Source of the DNA: Rotaria sordida
Lineage: Eukaryota; Rotifera; Eurotatoria; Philodinida; Philodinidae
Direction: 5' to 3'
Length of the DNA stretch: 64,000 bases
Assembly: GCA_905250125.1 (NCBI GenBank)
Contig: CAJNOL010001099.1
Coordinates: forward strand, 1 to 64,000
The stretch's first letter is position 1. Every line of letters begins with the position of its first letter. The position numbers and the translations under genes were made by a program. The notes below the pieces were generated by a model. It searched no databases. It was not told the DNA's origin and saw only the letters and a program-made list of their open reading frames with translations. Positions 33,806-51,622 of this stretch are shown piece after piece.

Positions 33806-36533
33806 ATAAAAATCGAAAACATATATTAGAAATCAATGACATGGATAAGTAGATTTTTTTCAATATTATCTGTACGATGAATATTGTTTGTCAAGAGTTT
33901 TAAACATTATAGAAAGGAAATGAAAATAGATTATTATTAAATGCCAAAGAAAGAAAAAAGATAAATCCAAAAAAGTATTAACTATTCTTTTACATAATTA
34001 AATCTTACAGATGGATTCTATACTCTCTAGTGACAATAAATTTGTTTCTTTGATCATTTTCTGATTCCTTGAATTCAAATAATAGTATTTTATGCGTGAA
34101 TTTTGTAATAACGGCAGAATATGTCAAAACCTCGAACATTTAGCATATTCGGCATGTTGAATTTCATTAACTTGGATCAGTAGAAAAAAAAATGCATATC
34201 CTCCAGTCATTCTGACTATATCACAATTCATTTTCATTCATTGAAATTGAGATTCACTAGATACGTATATATCTTCATATTATAGTCAGAAACATCAACT
34301 TAAATTTCTATTTTCACCATTCATAAAAAAGCAATTAAAACTTTTTTGTAACAATGATCATTAATAGATGAAGGAAAAAAAAATACAAGAAAATCAATAT
34401 CATGCATAGATATTTCTTCATGTTTTCACTTCTATAAATCTTCTACTTCTATGATGTTTTTGTCTTGTTAATACTTGATTATTACGACACATTACAGGTA
34501 AACCGTTTCAATTGATAAATAGAACAAAAATGTTTTGGTCAGTTTCAGAAATTCAAAACGATTAAATATATACAGAACGAGAGGATGAGAATGGAAGTGA
34601 ACAACGAGTAGCGATATACATGTCTCTGGCATTATCCATACTCGCATTCAGAAATGTACTGTATTCTTTACAATTCCCGAAACCTTGATTTAATTTTACA
34701 AGCAAGTAAGTTGTTCGATTTCTATTACATTCAACGAGATATTATACGTCAATTAAGCATATCTTCATGTGAATAATGTAAAAAAAACTGCTCTTACTTC
34801 AATAAGATTAAGCTAATAATAATCGTTATTAATTTTAACTTTATTTTCAAAGATTATAGATTAACGGACTGTGGAGAGGAAAACAAGTAAGTAATTATTC
34901 TGCAAAAATGATTACAAGTTCAGTTGTTCGAATAGAAAAAAAGTGTTGATTTGATAGAATTGCCATCCGTTGGTTAATCAATGACGAACAAATATAGACG
35001 ATTGATTTTTTTTTCTTGAATTAAAGTAGGTGTTCAAAATAAAAATATAAGTACTTCGATTTCATACTAGCTGAAACTTTCAATTAGTAATATATTTTAT
35101 AGGTATGAAGTATTTTGAGGCTCGTTAAAAAAATTCGGAAAGCGAATATATAGACTACAGATACCGTGTATGGGTATGGGTTTCCTCTTAACCCATACTC
35201 TCATAAATCCATTCTTCTTAAAACATTTATAAAAGCAATACATCAAACCTCTTCTTAGATCATCTTGATCTCATCATCATCTTTTCATTTCTATAGCAAC
35301 AAGTCTTATGACGTAAATTTGAATACCAAAAAAACATTATTAATATGTAAACAAAAATCGATGATGAGAACGAGATGATTTCAAAAGAAGCTTTATGGAC
35401 TGTTTTTAATGGTTTCTAAACTAAAAACATATACAAAAAAAATTTCAAGGACATCATTATTGATGAGAAAAATCTAGAAAATATTAAAAAATGAAATATT
35501 ATTTCATATTTAATCATTTCCTATAATGAACACATTTCAAATCGTGAAAGAATCAAAATAAAACAGTCGTTTATATACAATTAAAAATTCTAAATCATGA
35601 TTCTATTATTATAAAAGTAGAATCTATCATAAACTAAATTTTATAACAAATGCTAAGCATATACTGTTAATCTGTATGTAAAAAGTCTTTGAACATGCTG
35701 CACAATTTTTGTTCACTTATAAGTCAGTGGAGAGAATCGAAAATAATTAACTAAAATCAGAATTTCACATTCGTTCTAACTATGCATTTAAAATTTTTAT
35801 CTGATTTCAAATAAATTCATTCGAAGTAAACCTTAGAGAAAGACCAAAAAAAAAAGAAATAACGACTATAAAAAATTTTTCATATAGACCAAGTGTGTAT
35901 TTATACAGCACTTTTGTAGAGCAAAGATTACTGAAAAATCAAAACTATCTCAAAATCTCATCCAAAGACATTACGAATGATAGAAACAAAGACAACTTCT
36001 GATGCTCATTGATTACTTTTGATTCTCTTCGATGACTTATAAGTGAATGAAAGTCGAGCCGACATATTGTGTAAAGACTTTTTACACGTAGATTATTTAT
36101 CAAATACAAAATCGTGATTGTATAATATTAAAATAAGAATTCATACTTCGTGATTGGTTTAGAATTTGTTGACGAATTGAACAATATTTCTTCGGCTTAT
36201 TATGTGTTTGACTTAGTTCCTTCTCATATATTTATCGTCATAGTTATTGATTCAATAAAAATTTTAAAAAAAAATAGTTGAAAAGAAAAAAAAAACAAGA
36301 ATAGAAAATGTCAAAAAAAAAGACATAACAAAGCAAGCAAATAAAACAAACAAAAAAGACGATCATGCTGCCATCGGCATCATCACAATTATAGGCTTCA
36401 GACTGTTAATAGTCGTACAGAAAGATACACAAACACATCGATCGATTACTTATAAGAATTCTGTATGAAATTTCTTTTCTTTTTTTTTTTTTTTTTCGTA
36501 ACTGTATTTGATAAAAAAAAGAAGTGATCGATA
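33806..36533. other. Intergenic spacer, gene-poor
   Basis: The 2.7 kb are AT-rich without supported genes. A snap-back pair, tatgggt against acccata, occurs at about 35167-35202. Poly-A and poly-T tracts become dense from 36250 to 36500, just before the CDKL5-like gene. I see no RNA gene. Confidence 0.5.
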
Positions 36534-41865
<5,332 letters not shown>

Positions 41866-44362
41866 AAAATTAGATCAATTCATGTTAATGATGATAGCTT
41901 AGTGTATATTTTTTATTTAAGATGAATGATAAATTGATTGTTGCCGTTCTTTTTTTTTATATAAAGACATTGATCCATTTCAAGATTATCTTTAGTTTTA
42001 AATTATTTTTCTTGTTCATATTTGATAAATGAAAGTTTGTTTTTTTTACATAATATTATATAGGTTTATTTAATTAATGATAAATTTCAAATCCAAATAT
42101 TAAAGAAAAATCAAATTGATTCTTTTGGAGATCAATCAGCAAGTCTGAAGAAATAATGAATTAGCTAAGTTAGAACTTTTCGCATATTTATTATCTATTT
42201 TTTTATATATAACATCCAGTAAATACTGCTCGTAAATCCATCAAATAGTAAGATGAAAAATGAACAAGAGATTAAAAGATGTTTTATGTAAGAAAAATTC
42301 TCTACTAGCATAATAATTTTGATATTCAAATCCAAATCTTGTCTGTATTGTTTTTCTTTTGTAAAATCCGAATGATGGCTAGTGCGAAAGTTTCTGAATA
42401 AAAGTTTTGTTGATTGTTAAGCTATTTGAAAGTGTCCTGGATGGATAAAATAGAATGAAATTGGGACCAGAATCTCATGCTTTTTCCGAATACGGACTCA
42501 AAAATTTTATGTAATGGTTTACAAAAAAAAATAGTCTACACGGAATGATGGATCGAAACTTCTGGACAATATTTTGTTTAGTTTTAATCTGCTTGAAAAT
42601 AGGTCAGACTAGTGAAAAACTATCAGTTTAGGATCAGAATTTAATAGCCTTTTTGAAGATGATCTTAGCCATATTGCGCCTATTTGTATTCGAAAGCAGA
42701 GAGAAAGAGAACCTTTCAAAGTATTGAAAAATTGGTTCAGCTAATTCCATAAGTTCTTTTTCAAAGGTTAATAAAAACTACTAAACTTGGTAATTTTGTA
42801 GAGGAGATAGTTGTTTAATAAATATCATATCGAACTAAAATATCGCTTTCAATCGAATGAAACTATTAGAATTTTCATAGGACACTGACTAGTTTTTACA
42901 AATCAAATAGATTCATCTATTCTTGTTTAATATATAAGTAGGTTGAGCCTTGTTGTTGCTTGTCTCTTTTTATCAACAAGAAACATGAAATCAAAATGCA
43001 GAAAATAAACATAGGAAAAAAAGACGAACAAGAAATAGATTTAAATAAATTTCTTTGTTCCACTAAACAAAGTATTAAATGATTTTTGAGAAAGTTTTCA
43101 TGATATTTTTTTATCTAATAATGATTCATCAAATCAATTCTTTTATTTAATTAATTCATGGTCAAGAATATTACTAAATTTGATTCTCGACAATATCCTC
43201 AAACAAGAAAGAAATACATTCTTTTTTTTCCGATGCAATATATTCCATTTAAACGTTAGAAAATAGTTCAGAAAGATAGTAACAGTTTCATTCAAATATA
43301 AATCTTCATCCGATATAGCTAAATGTGGATTAATGATCAGGTTTTTTCAAACGAGAAAAAACTAATTTCTCTATTTTTTCACGATTTTTGATATTATAAA
43401 TTGTATCTTCTTGATCCTATATAAAACTGCACTTTGTAATCAAGCCCTTCTTCGGTAAAGCATAAACTAAAAAAATGGTAGTTACTCTCTTCTATAATAC
43501 GTAGAATAGATTTTCTTCTTCCTCCTATGACTATTTTCAGTACTCAAGATTGTTGAAGTAACATATAATCAATTTTTTTTCACTGCTGCTGCTAATGACT
43601 TCCTTCTCACTCCAAGAATATGAGACTTAATTGTTGCAACAAAACCATGGATCAACTCTCTTGAGACGCCATAGAATGCACTTATAGGTATTACAATGAA
43701 GTGACAAATCATAAAAATTGTACGAGAGAATGGTGTCGATGAATAAAGACTCAAGGGTATATTAGTTAAAATGGTAATGATGAATGAATGTGATATCGTT
43801 AGTAAATACCAAGAGTGTAATATATAATTCAACAAATATAAATAAATGTAGTCTCAATAAGAAGTAAGAAAGAATATTAACTACAACTAATGTAATCAAA
43901 TCCATTCTCTATCAACATTGACTATATGACGTTTGAATATTTTCAAAGATGCTCACTATTTATAGCTAAAAAGAAAGTAAACTTTCCTTCTTACGGTTAA
44001 ACTCATTAAATGGTAAACAATTAATCATAATAATTCAGTTTAATATAATATTTTACAAACAGCAGTTTGAAATTTTCGACCTTTTCTAATTAAGTACGAT
44101 CATCTTCAGTTCTAAAGACGGCACTTGTGACCTTAGATTTTTATTTTTCCATTGAATTTTATCTATCATATGAAAACAATCATTATAGAAATATTCGAAT
44201 TTTTTTCAATATTAGTTGAATACTTCTTTATAAGTAATCTATTAAATATTATCTGCAAAATGATGTTTGTCACAAAGTTTCATTCTATTTATTACTATGT
44301 TCGATTCTTGATAGTTTTGTTATCACATCATCAAATAGTCATTAATTTCATGTTTTCTTTCT
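41866..44362. other. Intergenic spacer, CDKL5-like to GLT1D1
   Basis: The genes converge across this 2.5 kb. It contains AT-rich sequence and one possible protein remnant near 43569-43905 on the minus strand. I see no convincing gene or repeat in the rest. Confidence 0.5.
43569..43905 (-). pseudogene. Possible membrane-protein gene remnant (frame broken)
   Basis: On the minus strand an ATG at 43905 opens a hydrophobic frame (MDLITLVVVNILSYFLLRLH). It ends after about 47 residues. A second frame, shifted by one base, then runs to a stop at 43569 and encodes further hydrophobic segments (FIITILTNIPLSLYS, FMICHFIVIPISAFYG) and a basic end (GVRRKSLAAAVKKN). A TATAAATA box lies about 58 nt before the ATG. 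This could be a decayed multi-pass membrane protein, a small gene with an intron I have not placed, or chance hydrophobic frames in T-rich DNA. No family is recognised. Confidence 0.25.
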
Positions 44363-45451
44363 TTATTTTATTAAATTAATAAGTAAATTTCGATAAGCTT
44401 TTGTTTCATTAGTAATATTATGATATTTTTTAACATATTTTTCTGCTTGTCGAATTAATTCATTTCGTAATTCGATACTATTATCAAGTTCTATAAGATA
44501 TTGAGCAGCTTCATTAGGTGTATCAAATAGAAAACCTGTTTTTCGATGTTTAACTATACTTGTATTGCCTGTATTACGACGTGCAAGTATTGGTATACCA
44601 AGTGTCATTGCTTCAAGCATAGCTAAACACATTCCTTCATTAATTGATGTATTAATATAAGCAAATGATGTTTTCATTAATGTATGAACAAAACTTTGAG
44701 ATTGACCACCAATTAATGTAAGATTTAATTGTGAATATGATGAACGTATATATTCACTTAATATTTGATCACTATCATAACCAACAAGAACAAGATGATA
44801 ATCATTATTATTTAAATATGATAAAAATTCAATAGCAAATATTGGATCTTTAACAGGACGAATTTCACCTATCCAAATAATTATTTTTTTATTAATTAAT
44901 ATTGGTAATTGTTCAAAAATAAATGGTGATAAAAGAACACTTTGTGGTATAACAATTATTTTACATTTAATATAATCTTTATATATTGTTTCAACATATT
45001 TTTTCCATTCATAATTAAAACAAACAAGACCACTTGCACGTGGAATAATATATTCAAGTGTTGATATCCATTTTGATTCACATGAATGTAAATCTGTACC
45101 AGCAAAAATAAGTATTAATGGTGGAAGATTATTTTGTTCATTATCTTTATATATTGATGTTAAAATATAACCAGCTCTATAAGCATGTAAAGCAAGTACA
45201 GCTGAATATCGATAAATAGATGTTGATAATGTATCAGATTCTGTATGTGGTGTATCAACAGATATACAATCAACAATAAATTTTGTTGATGTTTGTAATT
45301 CATAGGCTATTCGTGAAGCTGTTGCTGCATTACCACTACCCAAACGTAATGAAGAAAGTAGAAGAATACGTCGTTTTGTATTATCAGATGATGTTGATAA
45401 TAGTGGTCTTACACGTCGAAATAGACCCATGAATGAATATTTCGATAACAT
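44363..45451 (-). CDS. GLT1D1: Glycosyltransferase GLT1D1-like (GT4 family)
   Basis: The protein resembles glycosyltransferase 1 domain-containing protein 1, a GT-B fold enzyme of the GT4 group whose sugar donor and acceptor are not well defined. The 362-residue single-exon ORF has the N-terminal Rossmann start RRILLLSSLRLGSGNAATA (28-45), VLALHAYRAG, and IFAGTDLHSCES (the family's FGGTDVNE position). It continues with IGEIRPVKDPIFAIEF (194-209) and the EX7E donor-site motif E272...E280 within NEGMCLAMLEAMTLGIPILA. KHRKTGFLF follows. There is no signal peptide or membrane segment, so it is probably cytosolic. An alternative start is Met8. Absence of introns is unusual next to its many-exon neighbours and may reflect a retrocopy or horizontal origin. 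Confidence 0.88.
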   Translation of the reverse strand: MLSKYSFMGLFRRVRPLLSTSSDNTKRRILLLSSLRLGSGNAATASRIAYELQTSTKFIVDCISVDTPHTESDTLSTSIYRYSAVLALHAYRAGYILTSIYKDNEQNNLPPLILIFAGTDLHSCESKWISTLEYIIPRASGLVCFNYEWKKYVETIYKDYIKCKIIVIPQSVLLSPFIFEQLPILINKKIIIWIGEIRPVKDPIFAIEFLSYLNNNDYHLVLVGYDSDQILSEYIRSSYSQLNLTLIGGQSQSFVHTLMKTSFAYINTSINEGMCLAMLEAMTLGIPILARRNTGNTSIVKHRKTGFLFDTPNEAAQYLIELDNSIELRNELIRQAEKYVKKYHNITNETKAYRNLLINLIK

Positions 45452-46389
45452 TTAGAATAATTATATATGTCGCATATGTTTAACGCCCACATATCATACT
45501 AAAGAAAATAATAGAATAGTTTCGAATAAAATAAAACGCGGGGCATCAGATGTATTATTTGCCTTTTATGCGCATAAAAAAAAGAATAGAATAGAATATT
45601 GAATGATGCAAAAATTAAAATTCATTTAAATATTCAAAAATGTTGTTAAGATATTTGTTTTGATTAAATCGATCAAAAAGAATTTATATAGATATATGTA
45701 AAAGATATAAACATTGAAAAATTAATCTTTCAATCATAACTAAATGCTTATATAAAATATAGCTTTTTTTGTAAAAATATATTCATACTAAATATTACCA
45801 CAATTATATATTTGAATTCTATACCTTTAATTGAATATGTAGATTTGGGTCTCACAATTTCGATAGATATGCTTATTAGAAGACCAAAAACAAAAAAATA
45901 CTTTATGTCTATTTAATGTGGTCGGGAAAAATAAAACGAGCTTTGATTGATCGACTGACATCCTTAATTTAATTTCCATATAATGTAGCATTTTTTTTTT
46001 CGTTTCACAATAGTTATACTAATTGTGTTTATGACGATGAATTACTTCTATACTACATCATTCTTTTCTTTTTTTTCTCTTTTAAATTTTTCCATTTTTT
46101 TTTGTAGTGTGATGAATAATCATCTGTAAGCCGTGTGAGATTATGTATCAACACTAAAAAAAGAACCTGCTGATATTTATGCATTAATATTAAAAACTTT
46201 ATTTTAATCCACAAGTGTATTAAACAATATTCATTTACATCAATATCGACTTCAGTGTGAAATCCTAATTATCCGAGAAGGAAGTTCTAATCTTTCGTCT
46301 ACTTCTGATTAGAAAGAACTAGGACAACTCGAACCAACGAAACCTGATACGATTTAATCTCTGGTGTCTACAACTAATTTCTAATTTGA

Positions 46390-46700
46390 TTGAAAAAAGT
46401 TTTTAGCACAATCCCTATGGGATTAAAATGTGAAACACCATATAGCGGCTGTAGCTAATCATAGAAAATTTGTTTTTTTCAATTTATTTTGAAACACATT
46501 TCTCCACAACCCTTTTATTTAATCCTTCAGAAATGCAATTAGAAAGTAGTTCATACATATCAGAATGAGATGCTATTGATATACGATCTTGGATCGTATA
46601 CGAATAACATTTGTCACGGTCTGTGAGAGAAGAGACTCTAAATTTTTACTTCGATACTTCAACATTTGACATCAGCTTTTATTTTGAAGAATTCTAGGTC
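46390..46700 (+). repeat. Dispersed repeat, copy 4 (uninterrupted)
   Basis: It aligns with 21660-22040 through agcacaatccctatgggatt, aaaatgtgaaac, tgtagctaatcat, tgcaattagaaagtagttca, atgagatgct and acttcaacatt. It also shares its last 80 bp with the copies at 11642 and 18590. It lacks the 174 bp segment present at 21742-21915. Confidence 0.6.
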
Positions 46701-47662
46701 TTTAATAAATGTGTATTTTAAACTGATGTTGCGTGATAATCAGTCGTGACCCGACCGGGAAGTGTAACACCCCCAATTGTGGGAAATTTTTATTTTTCCC
46801 CAACAGAACTGAAGGCTTCTTTTTGCACTCTGTTAAAAAAAAAGAGATTCTCCCTTTTCAAAAAATATCGTGATCCTCGAATGTTGGCTGCTTCAAGCTA
46901 ATATTGTTAATAATATAATAATTACTTATATAAATCTCGATGCGAATGAGACTAGGAATACTAGTCATATTTTCATGTTTTATTGTGTCTTTGAAAACTC
47001 CGTTACTCACATTCTGCAAGTATTGATCCATAGTATTATATTGTCTGCTAAAAATAAGATAAGCTCTTTTTGTTCTCATTTTTAGAAATTATGGAAAATT
47101 ATGACTGTTTGCAGAAATTCTTCAGAGATGTGTTTTTATGCTTCAAAAATGAAAGCATTAGAGCATTTTTCATTAAAATAATAAGTCTAAATTAATAATA
47201 AATAGAAAATATATGATTTGATATTAATCATTAATGTAAACTTGTTACAGTTTAATGCAATGAATGTATGTCAGCATGTCAAGAAAATTTTCTATATTAA
47301 TTCAATCTAATCATTTTTGTTTTAAAGTAACCCGTTTCTAAGCAATGACGGTCGATCGATAGGTTCTTTTTTTACTTCGGTGAGAGACAGATTGTCATTA
47401 CTTTTGTTCTTGAACAAAATGATGAAATATTGAGAATAAGCGAAAGACAGAAAGAATAGAAAAAGAAGAACGAGAAGAAATGGCATACTTGATTCTCAAT
47501 TTTACAGCTTCATTTTTTTTTCTCACTTATACATTCGTATTATATTGAGAAAGAAAAGTAGAAGAGAAAAGAAATTTATTTTTTTTTTTTTTTTGTGTAT
47601 GTTTCATAAAATTCATTGTCAATTGACAACAGAAGAAGGAAAAAAAGAAAGAAATCAGCTGC

Positions 47663-47670
47663 TATATATA
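47663..47670 (+). promoter_or_regulatory. Candidate TATA box for FTCD
   Basis: The motif tatatata within cagctgctatatatacttcc lies about 51 bp before the FTCD ATG and is the only such box in an A- and T-tract-rich stretch. Spacing would fit a short 5' UTR. Composition makes chance occurrence likely. Confidence 0.3.
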
Positions 47671-47720
47671 CTTCCTTTTTTTTGTTTGTGATTATTTTTT
47701 AAAATTGAACAATAATTATA

Positions 47721-49987
47721 ATGCAAAAAGTTATTGAATGTGTACCAAATTTTTCCGAAGGTCAACGTAAAGAAGTAATTTATATGATTATATTATTTTT
47801 TTTGTAAAAAAAACAAAAAAATAAGAATTATTTTTAAGGTTATTGATACAATAGCACATGCTATTGCTGGTGTTGAAGGTGTGGCTTTACTTGATATCGA
47901 TCCAGGTTTATCAACAAATCGAACAATTTATAGTAAAATCAAAAACATTAAATCGATTTGAGTATTTTGTTTTTTTCTTTTCTAATAGCATTTGTTGGAC
48001 ATCCACAAGGAGTCATTGAAGCAGCAATGGCTGCTGCTCGATCTGCATATAATTTAATTGATATGACAAGACATAGTGGTGAACATCCTCGTATTGGTGC
48101 TATGGTAATTGAGAAATTCTTTGAAAATGAAATATAGTTTGTTTTTTGTTTTTTTTGTTTGAAATTATCTTTTAGGATGTTGTACCATTTGTACCTGTTC
48201 AAAATGCAACAATGGCTGATTGTATTGATATAGCACGTGAATTTGCTGATCGTTTAGCTATGGAATTAAATGTACCTGTTTATTTATATGGTGAAGCACA
48301 AGAAAAAGAATATCGACGAGAATTATCACAAATTCGTGAAGGTGAATATGAAGCACTTTATAGCAAAGTAAGATATGAATTATTTATATTTAAATTCTAA
48401 AAGGTCTTTTTTTTTTTCTTCTAGATTCGAAGACAAGAATGGAAACCTGATTTTGGTAAGAATTTAAATATTCGTGGATTTTATTTAAAAAGAAAGAAGA
48501 CATAATACTTTTAAGGACCTGGTGAATTTATTCCATCTTGGGGAGCTACTTGTGTTGGTGCAAGGAAATTTTTAATTGCTTATAATGTTAATTTAATTGG
48601 CACAAAAGAACAAGCACATCGTATTGCATTAAATGTTCGTGAACAAGGACGAAGCAAAGATGAAGTAAATGTTAAAAATAAAAATTCTCAAAAAAAAAAA
48701 AACAATACTTCTTTTCGTTCTAGCCGGGTAAATTAAAATGTGTTCGTGGTCTTGGTTGGTGGTTTGAAGAAGGCAATTTAGCACAAATATCATTAAATTT
48801 AACTGATTTTGAAGTAACAAATATTCATATTGCATATGATCAATGTGTAGCTGAAGCTGAATTACTTAATATTGGTGTTTGTGGTTCTCAAATAGTTGGT
48901 CTTGTACCATTAAAACCATTATTAATGACCGCTGATTATTATATTGAAAAAGAAAATTTATTTATTCTTGATGAAGATCAAAAAATTCGTTTAGTTATAC
49001 AACGTTTAGGTTTAAATTCAATTGCACCATTTATTCCAAAAGAACGTATTATTGAATATATTATACGTGAACGTGAAGGACAAGAAGATAGTTTAGTTGC
49101 TATGGAATTAAAAGATTTAATTAAACATATTGGTGCACGAACATTAGTACCTGGTGGAAGTTGTGTTACATCATTGATAGGTACACTTGGTTCAGCACTT
49201 AGTACCATGTGTGCATTACTTACTTATGGAATGAGAAAAGTAAGAATTAGATTGAAATTGAAAAAAAAAAGTGATTAAATTATTTTTCCTTAAATTATTA
49301 GTGGGAATCATTAGAAAAAGAAATTCGAACTGTTATTCCTCCATTACATACAGCAACAAGAACATTGATGAATACATTAGATGCTGATACAGAAGCTCTT
49401 AATGCATATTTAACAGTACAAAAAATGACAGAAACTAATGATGAAGAAAAACGTTTGTAAGTTGAAAAGAAAAAAAACAATTCTTTTTTTTGTTTTTAAT
49501 TTATTCTTTTTTTTTAGTAAACAAATAACAGAAAATCGTTGTTTACAACGATGTCTTGATGTATCATTAGATGTAGCTCGACAAATCAATGCATTATGGG
49601 AACCACTTCAACGATTAACACCATTATTTAATGTTAATACAAAAGCAGATTTTTTAGTAAGTATTAAAAAAAAAAGAACTAGATTATAATTTAAGAAGAT
49701 AATCTTTATTATTAATAGGTTGGTATTAAATGTCTTGAAACAGCTGTATATGGTGCATGTAAACGTATTGAAATTTTCTCATCATCAATCTCGGAAATTA
49801 ATGATGGTAGTGATTCACTAGCAATGGTAAATATTGATTTAATTGTTTTTTTTCTTAGTTCTATAAATTATGTTGCGATTTAATTTAGATGATACAAAAT
49901 AATTATAAAGATGAAGCAAATAAATTACTTACAACAGCTCAAAAAGAAGCACAAACTATTTTAGCATTAGCGGAAGCAAGAAATTAA
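47721..49987 (+). CDS. FTCD: Formimidoyltransferase-cyclodeaminase (FTCD)
   Basis: This bifunctional enzyme of histidine breakdown moves the formimino group of formiminoglutamate to tetrahydrofolate, then releases ammonia to give methenyl-THF. Eleven exons join in frame to 550 residues (human 541): 47721-47774, 47839-47932, 47989-48104, 48176-48367, 48425-48455, 48516-48664, 48724-49239, 49302-49456, 49518-49656, 49719-49826 and 49889-49987. The transferase domain begins [11 protein letters not shown]. It has HSGEHPRIG with His82, the same number as the catalytic His of the pig enzyme, then [20 protein letters not shown], and [12 protein letters not shown]. The C-terminal cyclodeaminase domain has [13 protein letters not shown] where the family usually has PGGGS, TYGMRK, and [11 protein letters not shown] (410-420), the region of the assigned catalytic Asp. 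Both domains look intact. Confidence 0.96.
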
Positions 49988-51622
49988 TAGATGCTGTTAT
50001 TCATCTGTGGTACTGTCTATGTGCTCACTAGTCTTCTTTTGTTTTATTTCTTAATCAATAAATGTTCAAAATATCATTTGTATAGCTTATTGGTCACATC
50101 GAATAATGTATAGTAGAGATCCGAAAAAAAGAATGCAAAGTCTACCCCCTACTTGTCTGCGATAGGCACAGAATAGAAAGATTATTTTAAAATAGGCATG
50201 TTTTCCGTCTGGTATGTCCTTTGTGCAATGCAATCTAAAAGGAATGTTGAATTATAGAGGTCAACATTTGGACCTACACCTCTCTCTCCATTAGAGCCCA
50301 TCAGGTCCTACTCGGACCCGAACTCGACCAAGTTCAGGTTCAGAAATTCTTGGACTCGATGGATTCTACCTTTCTACAGACCGTGATAAATGCATTAGCA
50401 ATACCACCAAGTCACAGATAGGGATGTAACAAATCTATTCTAGATCTGGGATTTCAGCAATGTCCAAGAACTAAGAAATAGAAATTCTTAAGTTGTGAAA
50501 GAATTCTTAACGGACTGATGATGATTACTCGAAGGAAACAAAGATCGATCATTAGTTAAGCCATTCATAAAAACCAAAGTGATATTTTTTTTTGCAATAG
50601 TTTTCATACTCATATACTCATCTTCACAAACTCCTTGATGGATATCAATGCGAGAGAAAAAAAATGTCGTAAATATTATGTGTTTTTGATTTTAGCAATC
50701 GTAGAACTGTGGGAAAACTGAGAAGAAATTCTTATTTCTCAGTCCTTGAATATTCCTCATTTTAATTGCACACAATCATAAGCAATAATGAATGGTGAAT
50801 ACATCATTTGTTATTAAATTATTTATTTATCCATTTTTCTAACTTATTGTTTGTACTTTCTAATCGATTATTATTATTTAACATAAATCGTCAATTAATT
50901 TCTTAAAATTATTTTCGAATTCATATTTATATTGTTGTAATCTGTGAAGACTTGATATTTCATCTTCAATTACTTAGCAAATTAGTATAACAGGTTCTTA
51001 GTCCAAAAATAACAGAGTTTTAGCGGCAAGTAGATGAAAATTAATGATAATAGACATGGGTTGTCTGGAACAGATTAATAGTCTGTCATGAGCAGTTCAG
51101 ACCTTTTTTGAACGGCTGTTCAATATTCTGTATCATTTTTATAAAGAAGAAACAACAGACTTCAAGCACAGAGATTTCAAAGAATCTCACAAGACTATGA
51201 GAGACTTAATAAGATGATTTCAAAATTTCTTATAGTTCCTTTTATTGAATATGAATATCTTCATATCTATTTGAATAAACTCACTCAAGATATTGTATCT
51301 ATCAATATATGTGTATTAAATACACACAATATCTTACTGTAATAGTAAACTTATTCTCAGTTTTTATAAAAAATTTTTGACTAAAGAATGGAATATATTT
51401 AAGATAGTAGAGAAAGATTTTCTCTAGAAGATCACATATTCCTTTCAGTAGTCAAAACTTATAGCCACCTTTTTCTATGTTTAATATATCAATCGATGAA
51501 ATTCTGCAATAAATAAATATCTAATTGTATAGTTCAAATGTAATACAAATAGAAAAAATTCTCCTTTTTCTTTTTTCTTTTTAATTTATTTAATAAAATT
51601 CATGTCGTTTTCTTTTCTCTTT
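49988..51622. other. Convergent intergenic spacer, FTCD to vWA gene
   Basis: Both neighbours end here. An aataaa-like signal (aatcaataaatg) lies about 75 bp after the FTCD stop. A GC-richer stretch at 50120-50400 contains repeated short motifs such as cggacccgaactcgacc and looks like decayed mobile DNA, but I could not find its ends. I see no gene. Confidence 0.5.

Larger units (their letters stand above)
45452..47720. other. Divergent intergenic region, GLT1D1 to FTCD
   Basis: This 2.3 kb should hold the promoters of both genes. It contains a dispersed repeat copy (46390-46700), a short GC-richer segment near 46735-46800, and dense A/T runs from 47450 to 47700. The small opposing open frames at 46858-47085 are complementary shadows without protein-like features. 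Confidence 0.5.

Noticed and set aside
46858-47085. Complementary open frames of about 70 residues on both strands
   Set aside because: They are mirror shadows of each other in AT-rich spacer DNA, with no motif or splice context.
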